Assembly: GCA_950022655.1 (NCBI GenBank)
Contig: OX465582.1
Location: 92,952,704 to 93,016,703, forward strand
Reading direction: 5' to 3'
Source of the DNA: Alentia gelatinosa
Lineage: Eukaryota > Annelida > Polychaeta > Phyllodocida > Polynoidae
DNA: 64,000 nucleotides
A program made the position numbers and the translations under genes. Shown piece by piece: positions 32,322 to 44,447 of the stretch; position 1 is the first letter of the stretch; each line of letters starts with the position of its first letter. The notes beneath the pieces were generated by a model. It had not been told where the DNA came from. It saw nothing but the letters and a program-made list of their open reading frames with translations, and made no database searches.

Positions 32322-32990
32322 CAAATCCTACAATTCACGGTGGCGCTACCTGGTGATGATTGAATATTCATATGTATCTGGGTGTTTTTTGGTGTTTTTT
32401 TAAAGGGATATCGGACAATTTGTCTTGAAAATCAAAACCCATGTCAATTTCCTGGTAATTGAATATGATGATCTTCAAGTCTTATAGATTACATATCTAA
32501 TTTAAAATTCGGGTCACCATGGTAGTTTTTTATTAAGAAATCAATAATTATGATAATTTTAAAAAGGAATATACAGTAGAACCCCGCCTAACGGACACCC
32601 CGCGTAGGCGGTGACCCCGCGTTCACGGACACCTCTGCTCGGAACGGTTCCCTCTATAAGATGTTTATTTTAACCTCGCGTAAGCGGTCACCCCGCGTAT
32701 GCGGGCACTTTGGCCCGGAACGGGGGGTGACCGCTTACGTGGGGTTCTACTGTATAGAAATTCTATGAAGTTCATTTTCACATGCTAAAAACCCATGTCA
32801 CTTTCCTAAAACATTCACGGAACATATCAGATGTATAGTACTACACACGTTAGTTTTAAAAATATGGGTCACTGATCTTGTTTTTGAAAGAACTGAAGAA
32901 AACCATATTTTTCAGTACATTTCCTATGTAAATCAAGTGAATGGCTTATTCTACCTATTGAGACAAGATTCATACATTCATTATATGATT
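32322..32990. mobile_element. MITE family 5 copy/copies with CTCF-like end, invaded by a Tigger-like MITE
   Basis: TCCTACAATTCACGGTGGCG then CTACCTGGTG marks one end at about 32322. AAAGGGATATCGGACAATTT at 32402 starts an opposite end, followed by AAAACCCATGTCAATTTCCTG and AACCATATTTTTCAGTACAT as in the other copies. A 179-bp element sits inside at 32574-32752. Confidence 0.6.
32574..32752. mobile_element. Tigger/pogo-like MITE (CAGTAGAACCCCGC TIR, TA duplication)
   Basis: The ends read CAGTAGAACCCCGCCTAACG and GTGGGGTTCTACTG and are flanked by TA on both sides (32572-32573 and 32753-32754). CAG-starting ends and a TA duplication are typical of the Tc1/mariner superfamily, and these ends resemble Tigger/pogo. 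Internal copies of the end (CGCGTAGGCGGTGACCCCGCG) are present. It is nested in MITE family 5, so it is younger than that copy. Confidence 0.7.
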
Positions 32991-33228
32991 TTCAGCCGGT
33001 AAAATAATACAAAAAGATGCATACATTGGTAGAAAGTAGAGGAAGGATGCGTCACTATGACCAAAGAGTTCATCCATCCATGTTGTAGCAGGATTCAGAG
33101 AAATTCCTTCCGTGTGGTCCTTGTGGGATATCGACCTCTCTTATGAGGTCTCTCACTCATTGTTCCTACTCGGAGTAAATGGTAGGTCATTGATGAATCT
33201 TTATGCAATTATAAATGAATAAAATTGA

Positions 33229-33433
33229 AAGGTTTAGGTTACATTTAGTATATATGGATTGTTTTCTTTGACCCACTTGCACCCAGTCAGGTTGTCATTT
33301 CTTCAACTGCCTGAGTCTACGATCCAAAGATATCAAGCACCAATAGGTCAATGAGGTGTTTCGGTCTTGAGTGATTGGTCATGGTCAGTTTGGCAAGCTT
33401 CCACTGAGACACTGGCACCCTGCTCCTTTGCCA
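33229..33433 (-). repeat. Dispersed repeat R1, reverse copy
   Basis: Contains CACCAATAGGTCAATGAGGTG and GTGATTGGTCATGGTCAG, the reverse of R1 at 12821 and 34383. Confidence 0.55.
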
Positions 33434-33720
33434 GTGAGTAGCACGCAGATAGTGAAAGGTTAGTGTCTCTGCAGTACGATGGAAACCTATATGTGAACAC
33501 TCTAACCTTTAGGCAACGTATATAGGACGTGCAAGAACATTCTACAAAGGAGAGACAATGATGATATGCATCCAAGCATTGGGTTATTGGCCCCAATGTT
33601 GCTATTAGGTCCCAAGTCGGTGATCTTTATGATTGTAAATTCAAAACCCATGAAGACATAAACAAATAAACTAATACACAGTAAGGACATTTCACACGGA
33701 CTTATACAATCATAAAGATG

Positions 33721-34017
33721 GGACCTATTTCAGTAGTCTCGTGACATTAGGCCTAGACAGACATCAACATCGGCACCAACAGTGCAAGCAACAGCGGAAA
33801 AAGACTAGCGAATATCAGAAGAGCGAAGTGGCCAATCTTCTTCATATTTGGAACGATTATAGATTAGATGTATTCCCTACTCATGTTAAAGTGTCATTGT
33901 TTAATTCCTACGAGAAGTGAGTCAAACTTGTTATGTCATCGATTGCAATCTTGTGATCTGTCCGTATGGTATCACAGACGCCATCTAGACATGTCACGAA
34001 ACTACTGAAACAGGTCC
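33721..34017 (-). mobile_element. MITE family 1, 297-bp reverse copy
   Basis: Exactly the length of the copy at 6990-7286 and its near-reverse complement throughout, including GAAGTGGCCAATCTTCTTCA and CGATTGCAATCTTGTGATCT. Flanks ATG/CTG. Two full-length copies 27 kb apart make the consensus easy to define. Confidence 0.8.
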
Positions 34018-34382
34018 CTGATATATCAAACTAGTCTTATGGAAATTTGCAATTATTAGACTAGGGGGAGTAGTGTACGGGATAGCTGCAGTATTCCTTC
34101 AACGTCCCACCTATATCAGGCAGCAAAGTATATGATATTGGATGCATCCATTACAGCTATAATCTAGCATTTAGGTGAGATATCATACAATCATCTTACC
34201 GCATATTAAACCTAGGTTTATCTTTCTCACTTCTGTCTTGAACTGTGCTCCATTATATTATTATTATCATTATTATTATTATTGTGCTATATACATCACC
34301 TAGAGACCTAGAGGTTAGAGTGGTCACATATATATATATACTTTCAGCGTGCTGCCAGAAACTATTCCTTCACTATCTGCGT

Positions 34383-34695
34383 GCTATCCACAGTGATAGT
34401 GTGAAAGGAGCAGGTTGCCAGTGTCTTAGGGTCTTAGAAGCATTCCCAGCTGACCATGACCAATCACTAGAAACTGAATTACCTCATTAAACCACTGGTG
34501 GTTGACCTTGACATTTTTGGATCATAGACTCAGGTGGTGGCAGAAATAGCAGGTTGACTGGATTCAATTAGGTTTCAAAAAACTATCCATAGACTGGATG
34601 TAATCCGAACCTTTAATGGTTATTCATTTATAAGTGCACGCTCATTCATCAATAAACATTCTATTTGCTCCTAGTATACATTCTGTATTGCAGCG
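34383..34695 (+). repeat. Dispersed repeat R1, forward copy
   Basis: CAGCTGACCATGACCAATCA, CCACTGGTGGTTGACC and TATTCATTTATAAGTGCACG align with 12821-13020; it ends in one unit of the CATTCATCAATAAACATTCT tail repeat. Confidence 0.6.
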
Positions 34696-35339
34696 GGGCG
34701 ACAGTGCCATAGACTAGCTCCGTAATAAAGTGGACATCTGTTTAAATTAGTTCCTTCTGTACTATTCTAATGCCAAATAACTGAATTCACAATTTCTGTC
34801 TGGCATAACCCCACCAGTAACATAGGCCTATACATTTATATTAGCTTGATTTATATATCTTCTAGTGTAAACGCATGATGTGCTCTTTTGGTCAACGACT
34901 ATTATGGCTGGCATTACATGATGGCTGAACTGTTTCCATTGTTAGATTGCTCTTTATCGACTTGGACAATTAATTTCCTGGAGACATTATAACAATTTTG
35001 TTTTTGCCACGTCAGCTTGAACAGGTTTAGATAATTGAAAATCAAACATAAAACTAGTATTTTCATTACCTCTAATGACTCGATATTCAGCAACAGATTT
35101 GTAGGATTTGACTATCACATTTCAAAGTTCACTATTCACTGTACGCATTGTTGAATATTCATTAATGTTCCCTCAGTCTATTTTCTATTGTCTTAAGTTA
35201 CGTCCTCAGAACTATCACTATTCCTACTGGTATTTTGCGCAGACATACTATAGATGTCCATCTCCAGTTGGCTTAATGTTAGTATGTTTGTCTGATTCTT
35301 CAGTTTGGTCCTTGATGTTAATTACCGATAGACCACGAT
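34696..35339. other. Unannotated stretch
   Basis: No feature recognised. Confidence 0.35.
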
Positions 35340-35615
35340 TGACCCCCGACAAGAGATATTCCAAATAATCCCCGATTTATAAACTCCGATAGAATTCTTA
35401 TCGGGAACTCCAATCGGGGCCCTCAAAAACATGCGTTAAGCTTTTAATGTTCCCGATACGTTCCCGATACCAGCAGCTTCATTAGCACACATTGCGATTG
35501 GAGTTGTGTCGGGAATGAATCGGAAATCCTATCGTAATGCACAGCCCCCCAGAAATTCCAATCGGAATGCACTCTGTTCCAATCGGAACGCTTCCCGATT
35601 GAATTCTAGTCATAG
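35340..35615. repeat. Short-motif repeat rich in CCCGAT / AATCGGAA
   Basis: CCCGATT/CCCGATA and AATCGG(A/G) words occur more than ten times in both orientations, including TTCCCGATACGTTCCCGATA and CCAATCGGAATGCACTCTGT. The outermost copies (about 35370 and 35600) are inverted relative to one another. Probably a small DNA element with subterminal repeats. Confidence 0.45.
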
Positions 35616-35692
35616 AAAATAGCAAACATGTCAAATCCAGACGTAAGGGCTACGATAAGAACAGTGCTGCAACACTGTTATGTTACCCAGCA

Positions 35693-35806
35693 TTTACACT
35701 TCACGATTTAAAGGCGACGATTCTTGAATTCAGTACCACCTGACGACCTTCAGCTATAAATGGTTAGAAATCGTCTGGTGTAAACACAAATTGCGTAGCA
35801 ACTATA
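35693..35806. mobile_element. MITE family 7 (ACGAT...GTGTAAAC ends)
   Basis: TTTACACTTCACGATTTAAA at the left and ATCGTCTGGTGTAAACAC at the right form imperfect terminal inversions around about 110 bp. Related copies: 49630-49737, 53690-53822 and an end at about 57645-57665. Confidence 0.5.
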
Positions 35807-37139
35807 GACCATCAGATTACATCAGATAATGAAACTCGGCACCACCTGGTGATTACGTACAGCCCTTTATGACTAAGGACTCTTTCAAGCTTGTTGGAAT
35901 TTATTGTCTAGACAGCTGACGATTCTGTAGAATCTCAGTCGTCGGCCACGTCTCCTTTTGACCAAAATCGGGTGTTCTGTGCTGACGACCACATCTTTTT
36001 ACCTAACCTATTTTTCAGCTGCAATTTTCTAATCGTAAATATCTATATTCACCTTTAGTATAATCATGGTAAGGATGTGCATATTCTAACTCCTCGGAGC
36101 ATACGGCCGCTTGTAACTGAAACCAGTCAATACTGTGTATATGTGTTCAAGTGCGTTTCTTTGTTTACACTGTGAAGCCTTGCTCAGGACTTCATCTTTC
36201 AATCAATGTAATTCAAGCAGACAGTGGCTTATTAGGAGAAAACCTCTTCACACATATTACCCACAGCAACAGGAGTAGATCTTCAGAGAACTGACGGGAA
36301 ATGAGATTCGTTTTGGTATTCTCACCTAATTCTGAAATACAATTCTGATTAGCGAGACTCAGAGACTGATTCTGTATGATCAAAGTCTCGCTATTAATTA
36401 ACTCCCAGTGTCAGTAGCTACAGGTGACTGAAGGAGGCAGCGGGACCGAATTCCACATTCAGATTGATTCGCTAATCTAGATAAAAATCACGGAATAAAC
36501 TCAAGCCCAAGGAAATCCTTTGTAGGATGACTCGGGGATAGTATTATCAAGTACTATATTGAGTGTTGTTACAGAAATGCTAATGTTTCCTTTCGAAGTA
36601 TGTGGAATTTTCAAATCCAGGCTGATTGCTGAATATTGTCTGCAATGATTAAAGAGAAGTCTCAAAGCAATGATTTCATAATCCAAAGTGGTTCCGACCC
36701 CCTCCCCAGAAATCTCCAATATAGCTTAATTAGTCCCACCAACCCGAACCCCTTTCATATAAGTGTACTCAGAAGTTCCACATAACCGGATTGAAAACTT
36801 TATTTCTATTTACAGTTAGAATATTGAGTGATAAATCAACAATTGAAAATAACAATCAGTGCATCATAAATCACCTATATCGCCGAGTTGTGATCTACAC
36901 TGCAGGAACAATGAGACCATAAGTTATAGGCACCGAGGTTCTAGGCATAATAACAATCTCAGCAGGGCACCTGTATACATATTGGGTTTTTATAAATGAA
37001 CCGCAATGCATTATATAATTTCTAGTAGTGGGTGTGAAATGTGAATATAAAATGTCGTAGTATATATGTACATTGTGAATTATGTTCGGCTGCTGAAGAT
37101 TAACTTAATTAACATGAAGCCGTAGCAGAATCAGGATTA
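35807..37139. other. Unannotated stretch
   Basis: GGCACCACCTGGTGATTACG at about 35847 resembles the CTCF-like end of MITE family 5 in isolation. No gene is recognised. Confidence 0.35.
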
Positions 37140-37310
37140 GGCCTGGCGTCCACCTACTACGATAGAAAGTTTTTTTTCGGTGCCTAATCGCAGAAACGTG
37201 GTCAACTGCCCCGATATAAGGTAACCTTCCACCGCAATTTTGATTTTTTTTATCGGGAGGTGCATCGTAGACCATATCGGAGCCATATCATAGTAGGTGG
37301 ACGCCGGGCC
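37140..37310. mobile_element. MITE family 2 (GGCCTGGCGTCCACCTACTA), short copy, TTA duplication
   Basis: 171 bp with inverted ends GGCCTGGCGTCCACCTACTA and complement GGTGGACGCCGGGCC. TTA flanks both sides (37137-37139 and 37311-37313). A 3-bp TTA/TAA duplication is typical of the PIF/Harbinger superfamily. Longer copies: 46900-47171, 48540-48826, 56618-56898, 56902-57184. Confidence 0.75.
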
Positions 37311-37593
37311 TTATGAGGCCGAGTACTTAGTATACATACAGCAGCTGGATGAGGCTTCTAATGAGGTGTTTCCATCTGACGATACTGGACAATAATTATG
37401 ACTTCTGGCACCACCCGCCGACTATTTGCCACCTTTAGGGCGCATATCATAGGGATAAAAAGGGGTTGAACGAATTATGGTCTACGATTCTATTTCATCC
37501 CCATGCTGCTGCGCATCCCTCAACATATAAGTGTGAGACATTGGGTAAACACAATTTTTGATACAGATTTTATAAAACAATAAAATGAAGGGT

Positions 37594-37886
37594 GATGGTG
37601 GGTGGGAAAGAATTGTACTATAATTGGAAATTGTAAATAATTTAATGCCAACCGTTTCGTTTATCTCATTCGATTTATTCGAATTAATTGTTTTATTTCA
37701 AGTTTAACCTCAACCCGTTTCTGGTTATTTCGTCTTATTCCACACACCCTGTCGGATATTTAATATCTTATTTTCACACACAGAAATGGCCTCAGACACC
37801 TCATCATGACTCACTATAAAAGGGGACAACACCAGACACGAGGCCTCACACTCCTCTACACCTGGCGCGGTACGGAAGTTACCCAC
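37594..37886 (+). mobile_element. Element with GGTGGGTGGG / CCCACCCACC ends and a TATA box
   Basis: GATGGTGGGTGGGAAAG and ACCCACCCACCG bracket about 290 bp. Near the right end CACTATAAAAGGGG (about 37833) is a strong TATA box with an initiator-like TCACACTCC about 30 bp downstream. It could be a solo terminal repeat or a small promoter-bearing element. Compare 10401-10579. Confidence 0.35.
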
Positions 37887-38134
37887 CCACCGTTCCCAAC
37901 ATCACCATCTTCTTAATCAGATGACTTTCGTAAAATCTATAAAAAATATAGGCCGATATAACTAAATAGTGGCAGTCAGTCACTACTCTCTGTACATGCA
38001 ATAGCTTTTATCAACCAATGTCTTATCAATCACAAAAAGTATCTAATATGTGATATATTTATGTAATAAAACTCTTACACACATCGTTTTATCCCATAAG
38101 CATGTTGGCTTTCAATTATGGATCAGTATTCAAG

Positions 38135-38171
38135 ATGGCGACTGCAAATGGACTGAAGGGGAAAGTGGGTG
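38135..38171 (+). CDS. Possible first coding exon (MATANGLKGKVG) ending at GTGAGT
   Basis: AAGATGG start context, twelve codons reading MATANGLKGKVG, then donor GTGAGT at 38172. LKGKV is a common N-terminal word of short-chain dehydrogenases, but that is far too little to name a family. A TATA box lies 300 bp upstream. No later exon identified. Confidence 0.22.
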
Positions 38172-38479
38172 GTGAGTTTCATGAGGGAATGACAGGAGGA
38201 ATTTTGTAGTGTTTTACAAGGGAGAGACAGGAGCACTGCATGAAACTAACCACTTTATATATATATGCACACGGCATATATAGGTATGCTTTTGTGTATA
38301 CAAGGTCGTCCTATTCCCGGTGTGGATACGCCTCATCTGTAGGGGCCTGATTCATATAAACGCCTGATTCATATACGCCTGATTCTGTTGTATTTACACC
38401 ACTATACATTATTTCCGATCTCCGCCACATGGGGACACCACTGGTAGCATATTTCATTTCCAATTAACCATCCAAGTCT

Positions 38480-39092
38480 TTATCCTACCCCTAGTATAAA
38501 ATCCCATAGGCTTAACATTGGGTTTCTGTATGCCACGCTGACTGGCATACAGAGTTTTATATGCCAGTAGTAGCATACAGCTTTGTTATCACGTAATATT
38601 CCAAAATCGAGGTGATAGGGTAGTCCCTCATGAAATCAAAACCTGATTCGTTTTAATCTTGGCCACCGCATTCCACTACTGAAGTTTTGGCTCTGGACTT
38701 CACTCGGCTTCGCCTCATGAAGTCACTTTGCCAAACTCCAGTCGTGGAATATGGTGGCCAAGTTTAAACCTCATCCAGTTTTACGATTTTTCCTACCCCT
38801 AATATAAAATCCCATAGGCTTAACATTGGGTTTCCGTATGCCACGCTGACTGGCATACGGAGTTTTATATGCCACTAGTGGCATACAGCATTGTTTTCAC
38901 GTAATATTCCAAAATCGAGGAGATAGGGTAGGATAAAATCAAAACCTGATTCGTTTTAATATTGTCCATCGCATTCCACTCCTGAAGTTTTGGCTCCGGA
39001 CTTCACTCAGCTTCGCCTCATGAAGTCACTTTGCCAAACTTCAGTTGTGGAATACGGTGGCCAAGATTAAACCTCATCCAGTTTTACGATGT
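38480..39092 (+). mobile_element. Foldback family 3, two copies in direct tandem
   Basis: Two ~305-bp copies (38480-38788 and 38789-39092) each start with TCCTACCCCTA and contain CCCATAGGCTTAACATTGGG, CCACGCTGACTGGCATAC and TTCACTC(G/A)GCTTCGCCTCA, and end GTTTTACGAT. Differences are few. Each has internal hairpins around TGGCATAC. A tandem duplication or back-to-back insertion. Confidence 0.75.
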
Positions 39093-39484
39093 ATTATATG
39101 AAGAATGCAATCTTATATTACCAATTTATTTTATAAAACCTGATTGAGTATAAATTGATTAATTACACGTTATAAACCCTGCATTGTGTTGTTGTTTTAA
39201 CCGGTTTTCTAATATTTTTTTACTTAAAAAAACGAGTTCTATGTGTGATTAGTGTAGACCCAGTATATAATGGCCCTGTTCAATCTTATAGTTAACTCCT
39301 TAATCATCTTACCCCAGCCTCTCCCCTCCTCACCCAGCCCATTTAAAGCCGATACGTGCGCTGCCGCGATGGCGCATCTATGAATAAAGTCATCAGTTTC
39401 GTGCAGTGGAGGCATTTTGTTGTATTTTATAAGGAAATAAGAGGGGGTATTTTGTAGTGTTTTATGAGAGAATCACAGGATGCA

Positions 39485-39772
39485 ATAAAGAGACGTCACG
39501 AGTTTCAGTATGAGTTTATTTATGTCACACATTTTGTTGGCTCCATAATTTCACGATTCGAAGACGAGTGACATTACAGAGCCAACAAAATGAGTGACAT
39601 AAATAAACTCAAACTCAAATGAGTGGCGTCTAGATTTTATCCTATCCCGTTTCCACATTTTTTCAGTATTAGAAAGTAGTGACATAAACAACACTTTATG
39701 TCACACCCAGTGACATAAACAAATCCCATGTTAAGTCTATGGCGTTTTTTATTAGGGGTAGGATAATTCTTT
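39485..39772 (-). mobile_element. Foldback family 3, composite reverse copy
   Basis: Reverse complement of the composite at 31320-31605, ending TATTAGGGGTAGGATAA. It is embedded in the 35-bp minisatellite. Confidence 0.7.
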
Positions 39773-40091
39773 TCATTTCCCAAGGAAATGGCAAGTGACA
39801 TTTTGTAATATTTCACAAGGGAATGACTGGAGATATTTTGAAGTGTTTCGGAAAGGATTAGCAGGAGATACTTTGTAATATTCTATAAGGAAAGGCAAGC
39901 TTTTTGTAGTGTTTTATAAGGGAATGGCAGAAGACATTTTGTAATATTTCACCAGGGAACGATGGCAGATACAGTTTGAAGTACTGCGCGAGGAAATTAA
40001 AAGAGGTACTGTACAATTAACCACCTAAAACAAAGTGTCCATAGTATCCCTACAGGACCTCTATATGGATATACCTGGTGCATACAGATAT

Positions 40092-40241
40092 AGGCCCGTT
40101 TCCATTGGCCGACAAACATTGTGTAGATATACAGTTGGGAACCACCGACGGACCGTAGCACTGCTGACGCCAAATGGAAATAGGCTATTAGGAGAACACA
40201 AACAAATCTACACAGTGTTTTTCGGCCAATGGAAAAAGGCC
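40092..40241. mobile_element. MITE family 6 (AGGCC...TTCCATTGGCCGAC TIR)
   Basis: AGGCCCGTTTCCATTGGCCG at 40092 is inverted as CGGCCAATGGAAAAAGGCC ending at 40241. Interior CTACACAATGTTTG-like inversions follow. About 150 bp, non-coding. Related: 26928-27022, 60395-60585. Confidence 0.65.
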
Positions 40242-40892
40242 TTATGCTGTATGCTCCGGGTTGCGATATGGTGCACATACGAAAAACAAAAATTGCCTAT
40301 TATGAAATATGCATAGCTTTGAGTGAACATGCCACAAGTCGGATAAAGGTGGATGAAAAAATATGATACTGTTTTCAGATATAAACGGTAGTATGATCCT
40401 CGGAGTTGACCCCCCCTGCAATATCCTCACATATGCTTGGATATTACTAACCGTCTATTCCTCGGAGAAAACGCCTACTTGTATCTGAAACCAACCAATA
40501 CTGTGTATCTTTTCCATCCGGAGTCAGCTTAAGGCACTATGTTATTCTTCAGCAGATAATAACCATATAGAATACACCTCGTTCAAGGCTCTCTTCCCAG
40601 TCTTGATCATAGCCTTTATCATCATCTTCCCCCTGACTTAACACGAAAACCCTATAGCTTACTTCTAGTTCCAAGAACCCTAATCACTGAGCTAAATGTC
40701 AGAAGTTTGTATATGCCATTGGGAACAGGGCGCTAGTTGGGAGAAGCCCAAGTGACAAATGCCAAAGGGTGAAGGCGTTTACCTGGGAGAAGCAGCTGAT
40801 TCCTAAGGGCTGCTTTGTCTCAGAGGAGGACTGAATTTATACTGTTCTGAAGCAGACTTGTTTCTAAATTCACACTGGAAAATTTAAATAAA
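40242..40892. other. Unannotated stretch
   Basis: No feature recognised. Confidence 0.35.
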
Positions 40893-41205
40893 CGCCTTAA
40901 GCCCAATGCCCATCTACCGATTCCGAAAAATTCATGTACCTTTGTCAGCGACAAACGGACGGTAATTTGTCTCACCAAAGGCATCTTAACGGAGTCGGCC
41001 GTAGTCGGTAGATGTAGGACAGCTAGGCAAGGGTGAGCCACCGATTAGTAGACTGATTTGCTTAGGACTAATATCCACCACCCCATCTTCTCAATGTCCG
41101 CCGGTCGAGCGAAGAGTTACGTAATTTGCCTGCTACAAGTCGACCAACTCCTATACGATTTGGGAACTAATCGCTCAACCCTGAATCGGTTTTATATGTA
41201 CGAAG
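40893..41205 (-). repeat. Dispersed repeat, copy 2 (partner at 5822-6183)
   Basis: CCCAATGCCCATCTACCGAT, GTCGGTAGATGTAGGACAGC, GGCAAGGGTGAGCCACC and CTCCTATACGATTT follow in the reverse order of the first copy. Confidence 0.6.
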
Positions 41206-42589
41206 GGAATGAACAAGAATATCGACCTTAAAGAGAAATATAATATAATCCGTATAAATTACATGTCGTTTGTTTTTATGCAGCATTAGAAAAAATATAC
41301 CTCTTCGGGGGAATATTAACATCTTTAGAGAAAAATTGTGTAGTGTGTTTAAAAGAACAGGCGGTCTTGGTTTAAATATTGATTATATTTTAAAATGGGA
41401 GGCAGGAAAAAGTTACCTCACAAAACCAGACTTGTTCAATTAAAATCAAAGTTGATTTAATTGATTAAAGGATGAGATACAGTAGAATCAATGAGATGAG
41501 TGATTGATGATTCATAAAGGACTCAACGTTTCTATTAATTAATTAATCTTCGTCAGGAGTAATTGTTTTTTTCTGAGGTACCATGAGGGTTATATTGATT
41601 TTAGAGAAATGTAACATTATCTCACCCCGGTAGTTTTAGATACGAGCTTAGATATAACTGAATTAAACTATTACCCTATTATTAGGTCTCATTGTACCCT
41701 GTGATTTCGCTGGCATAAGTTTTTCAACGGCTCCCTGATTCCCGATGAAAAGATGATGAGTTATTTGGTAAGGAGCGAAAAGTCAGTGGCTAAAATATAA
41801 CATGAGAGACATCCTAAACATTTAGTTAGATTTATTGAAAATCATAAATGATGAAATGTGGTACTACCTGCAGCGATTAGAAACTCTTCTCGACAGGGAC
41901 CACCAAACCAGTTTGACAAACTGTATGTTCCATCCGAGGATCAAATTCACTTCAATTCAATTCAATGTATGAGATTAATCACAAACGATTTCTCTCCCTA
42001 TAGACATTAGCTATAGGTGTAATCAAACGTGAATGGTTTCTTCCCCTCAAATAGCTCTTGGATTCCTGGCGTGATCCCTGGTCCATTCTTCCATGGGTCT
42101 AAATGTTTTAAGCGACACAGTGGCCAACGCCTCAAGCGACTTCAATGAATACTATCTTAAAAATAATCCCCTCGCTCATTGTTTACTTTCATCGAAAGAA
42201 ACGCGGTACATATATATATGACCAGTTCTCACGAAATGCGAGGAACCCCATTTTTCCAGGTTCACCATGTTGTAACTCATTCAATTTTGGAGTTACTCAT
42301 CCATTTCTTTTTCCATCAAATAGATCTCATTGAGAGCTTAAACGCCATATATAGTTTTACCTTGGTCAATGCATTAGAAGAGACAATATGATTGAAAAAC
42401 CACCCATTTTTCACTGTTTTTTTGTTGCCATAAACATGTACACACAAAAATTATAAATAGAAAACAAATTTTCCACTCTAAAATTGATCTCAACCACACT
42501 GCCTCATGGCAAACTATATGTTTCCAGTGGAAATTAAAACAAAATTCCCATTGAAGAATTATTTTTATGGACTTTTATCTTGGCTATAA
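41206..42589. other. Mostly unannotated; short repeat at 41800-41905
   Basis: AAATGATGAAATGTGGTACT, ACCTGCAGCGATTAGAAACT and neighbours resemble 55845-55950. No gene recognised. Confidence 0.4.
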
Positions 42590-43470
42590 TGTACCTCATC
42601 TTTACGTCGCCATTTTTCTCTATCACATTGAATAATGAAAATATAGTTAACCACTGGTTATTTGGCATGGATTGTATCGCCTATGGTGTATGTTATGGGG
42701 ACAAATTATTTTAAAAATCATAAGAAAGGAACTATGGACTCCTGAAATGCCAATATCCTGTAAAGTCCTTATGGGTAAAATGTGCTCATCTTTACGTCGC
42801 CGCCTTCAGCAATGTCGGAAGCAAAGAAATAATTATTGATATTAAAAAAAAAACCTATAGAAAATTAGAAAATATAATCACCTTCAATGTCAATTTTTTT
42901 CTAAATGCTATGTACATTTTTTCTAGTAAAAATGATGTGGAAACTGTGGCAACGTAAAGATGAGATTTAGTGTCTCTTTACGTCGCCAGCTTTTATAATT
43001 TTACCCTCAAACTGAACCTCAATCTTTGTTTCACCCTCACTGATAATTACACTCTCATCACTTGAATTGGAAAGGAGATATTAGCCTTTAAAGTGGGGAC
43101 GTAAAGATGAGTACTCATCTTTATGTCGTCCATTTATATATGTCTCTTGGAACAAAAATTTGAATTTAAATTTAAATGTTTCAGCCTCAAACTCACCTTC
43201 AACCTATGTCTCACCCTCACTGATAATCCTACCATGGTCATACTAATCAACCATGAGATATTATCCTTTAAAAAACGGCGATGTAAAGATGAGTACACAT
43301 CTTTACGTCGTCCATTTATATTTGTCTCTGGGAACAAAGATTTGAATTGAAATTTGTTTTTTTCAGCCTCAAACCCAATGTCAACCTATGTCTCACCCTC
43401 ACTGATAGTTACATCCTTCTAACATGAATTGAAAATGAGATATTAGCCTTTAAAGTGGCGACGTAAAGAT

Positions 43471-44447
43471 GATTATTATATACCCGTGCACGAAACTGAC
43501 GCTTATACTGTATGTAAGTATTATTTAGATATTATATGTATGTGCACGAAATTCAGTGTACGGGCACCGGGTGCGTGAAACAGGAAGCAGTTAACTTGTT
43601 CCCGACCGTTTATTACACATACAAACCAGCGAAAAAATACGGAAGGCTATGTCTAAGTATCGACAGTAAATGTACACAATTAGTTCCTGAAAGTAGTACA
43701 TAAAAACATTAATATATATATAAAAAAACAAGATACAAGGTTAAAAATATTAATGAAATCGGCACACCATAGCGCCAGACACGATCAGCACACCATAGCT
43801 CGCAAAATGAAAACAAACCGCTGGCATCACAACGTCGTCGAGGAGAGTGTGATCTGTTACTATGGCGATTGCCTTGCTCACTCTTCAAACACAGCCTCTG
43901 TTATACATAGCTTACTGAATAGCAGAGACTACGATATGGAGAGTGACGTTCATATAATTTCGCTGTGACCCCTTGTTTTAGGGTGTGTGTGTACATAAGG
44001 TTTGCTGGTCCCAGACATTCCAGAAGCGACTTCGCTGGTTCCTATCCTCAAAAGCCTGACGACTAACTCGCACAGCATATTCTTTGTGCCTACCCTTAAT
44101 GAAGTAAGACAAAGAATGTGTATGGAGATCAACAAGTTGATGATGTCACAGGCTCCAGCCTCGCTATCATCTCTAGAGCGACGTTGTTGTGAAAACCAGG
44201 GTTCGAGTAAACGATGCTGTCCCCGACGAAGTTGACACTGGCGTTTTGGTAAATATTTAACTAATTCTAACGATTTGAGGGTATATAATAAATAGAATAC
44301 AGTCTAGGCTACGATTGACGTAGTTTTGTACGTGGTCCTAGCTCCAGTTGTACGTCCTTCGCTCTACGAGCTCAGGACGTACAACTGGAGCTAGGACCAC
44401 GTACAAAACGACGTCCACGTAGCCTAAGCCAGTATTCTCTAAGTACT
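43471..44447 (+). mobile_element. ~975-bp insertion interrupting the palindromic array
   Basis: The unit junction is cut between AAAGATGA (left) and GTACTCATC (right). The insert starts TTATTATATACCC and ends with a 34-bp perfect stem (44324-44357 / 44375-44408, loop 17) followed by about 37 bp to CTCTAA. It includes the CYYGD...SDVHIISL frame (43852-43968) shared with 500-616. A 3'-terminal hairpin recalls Helitrons but the 5' TC is missing; class unresolved. Confidence 0.55.
44324..44408. repeat. Perfect 34-bp stem-loop near the 3' end of the insertion
   Basis: Arms TTTTGTACGTGGTCCTAGCT... and complement, 34 nt each with no mismatch seen and a 17-nt loop. Together with the hairpins at 21-93 and 11301-11419 it forms a class of long perfect stems in this window. 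Confidence 0.8.

Larger units (their letters stand above)
38175..40012 (+). repeat. 35-bp minisatellite (ACATTTTGTAATATTTTACA) in three blocks split by insertions
   Basis: Units such as ATTTTGTAGTGTTTTACAAG followed by GGAATGGCAGGAG occur at 38187-38260, 39407-39483 and 39771-40012. The second and third blocks are divided exactly by the foldback element at 39485-39772. About ten units in total; non-coding. Confidence 0.6.
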
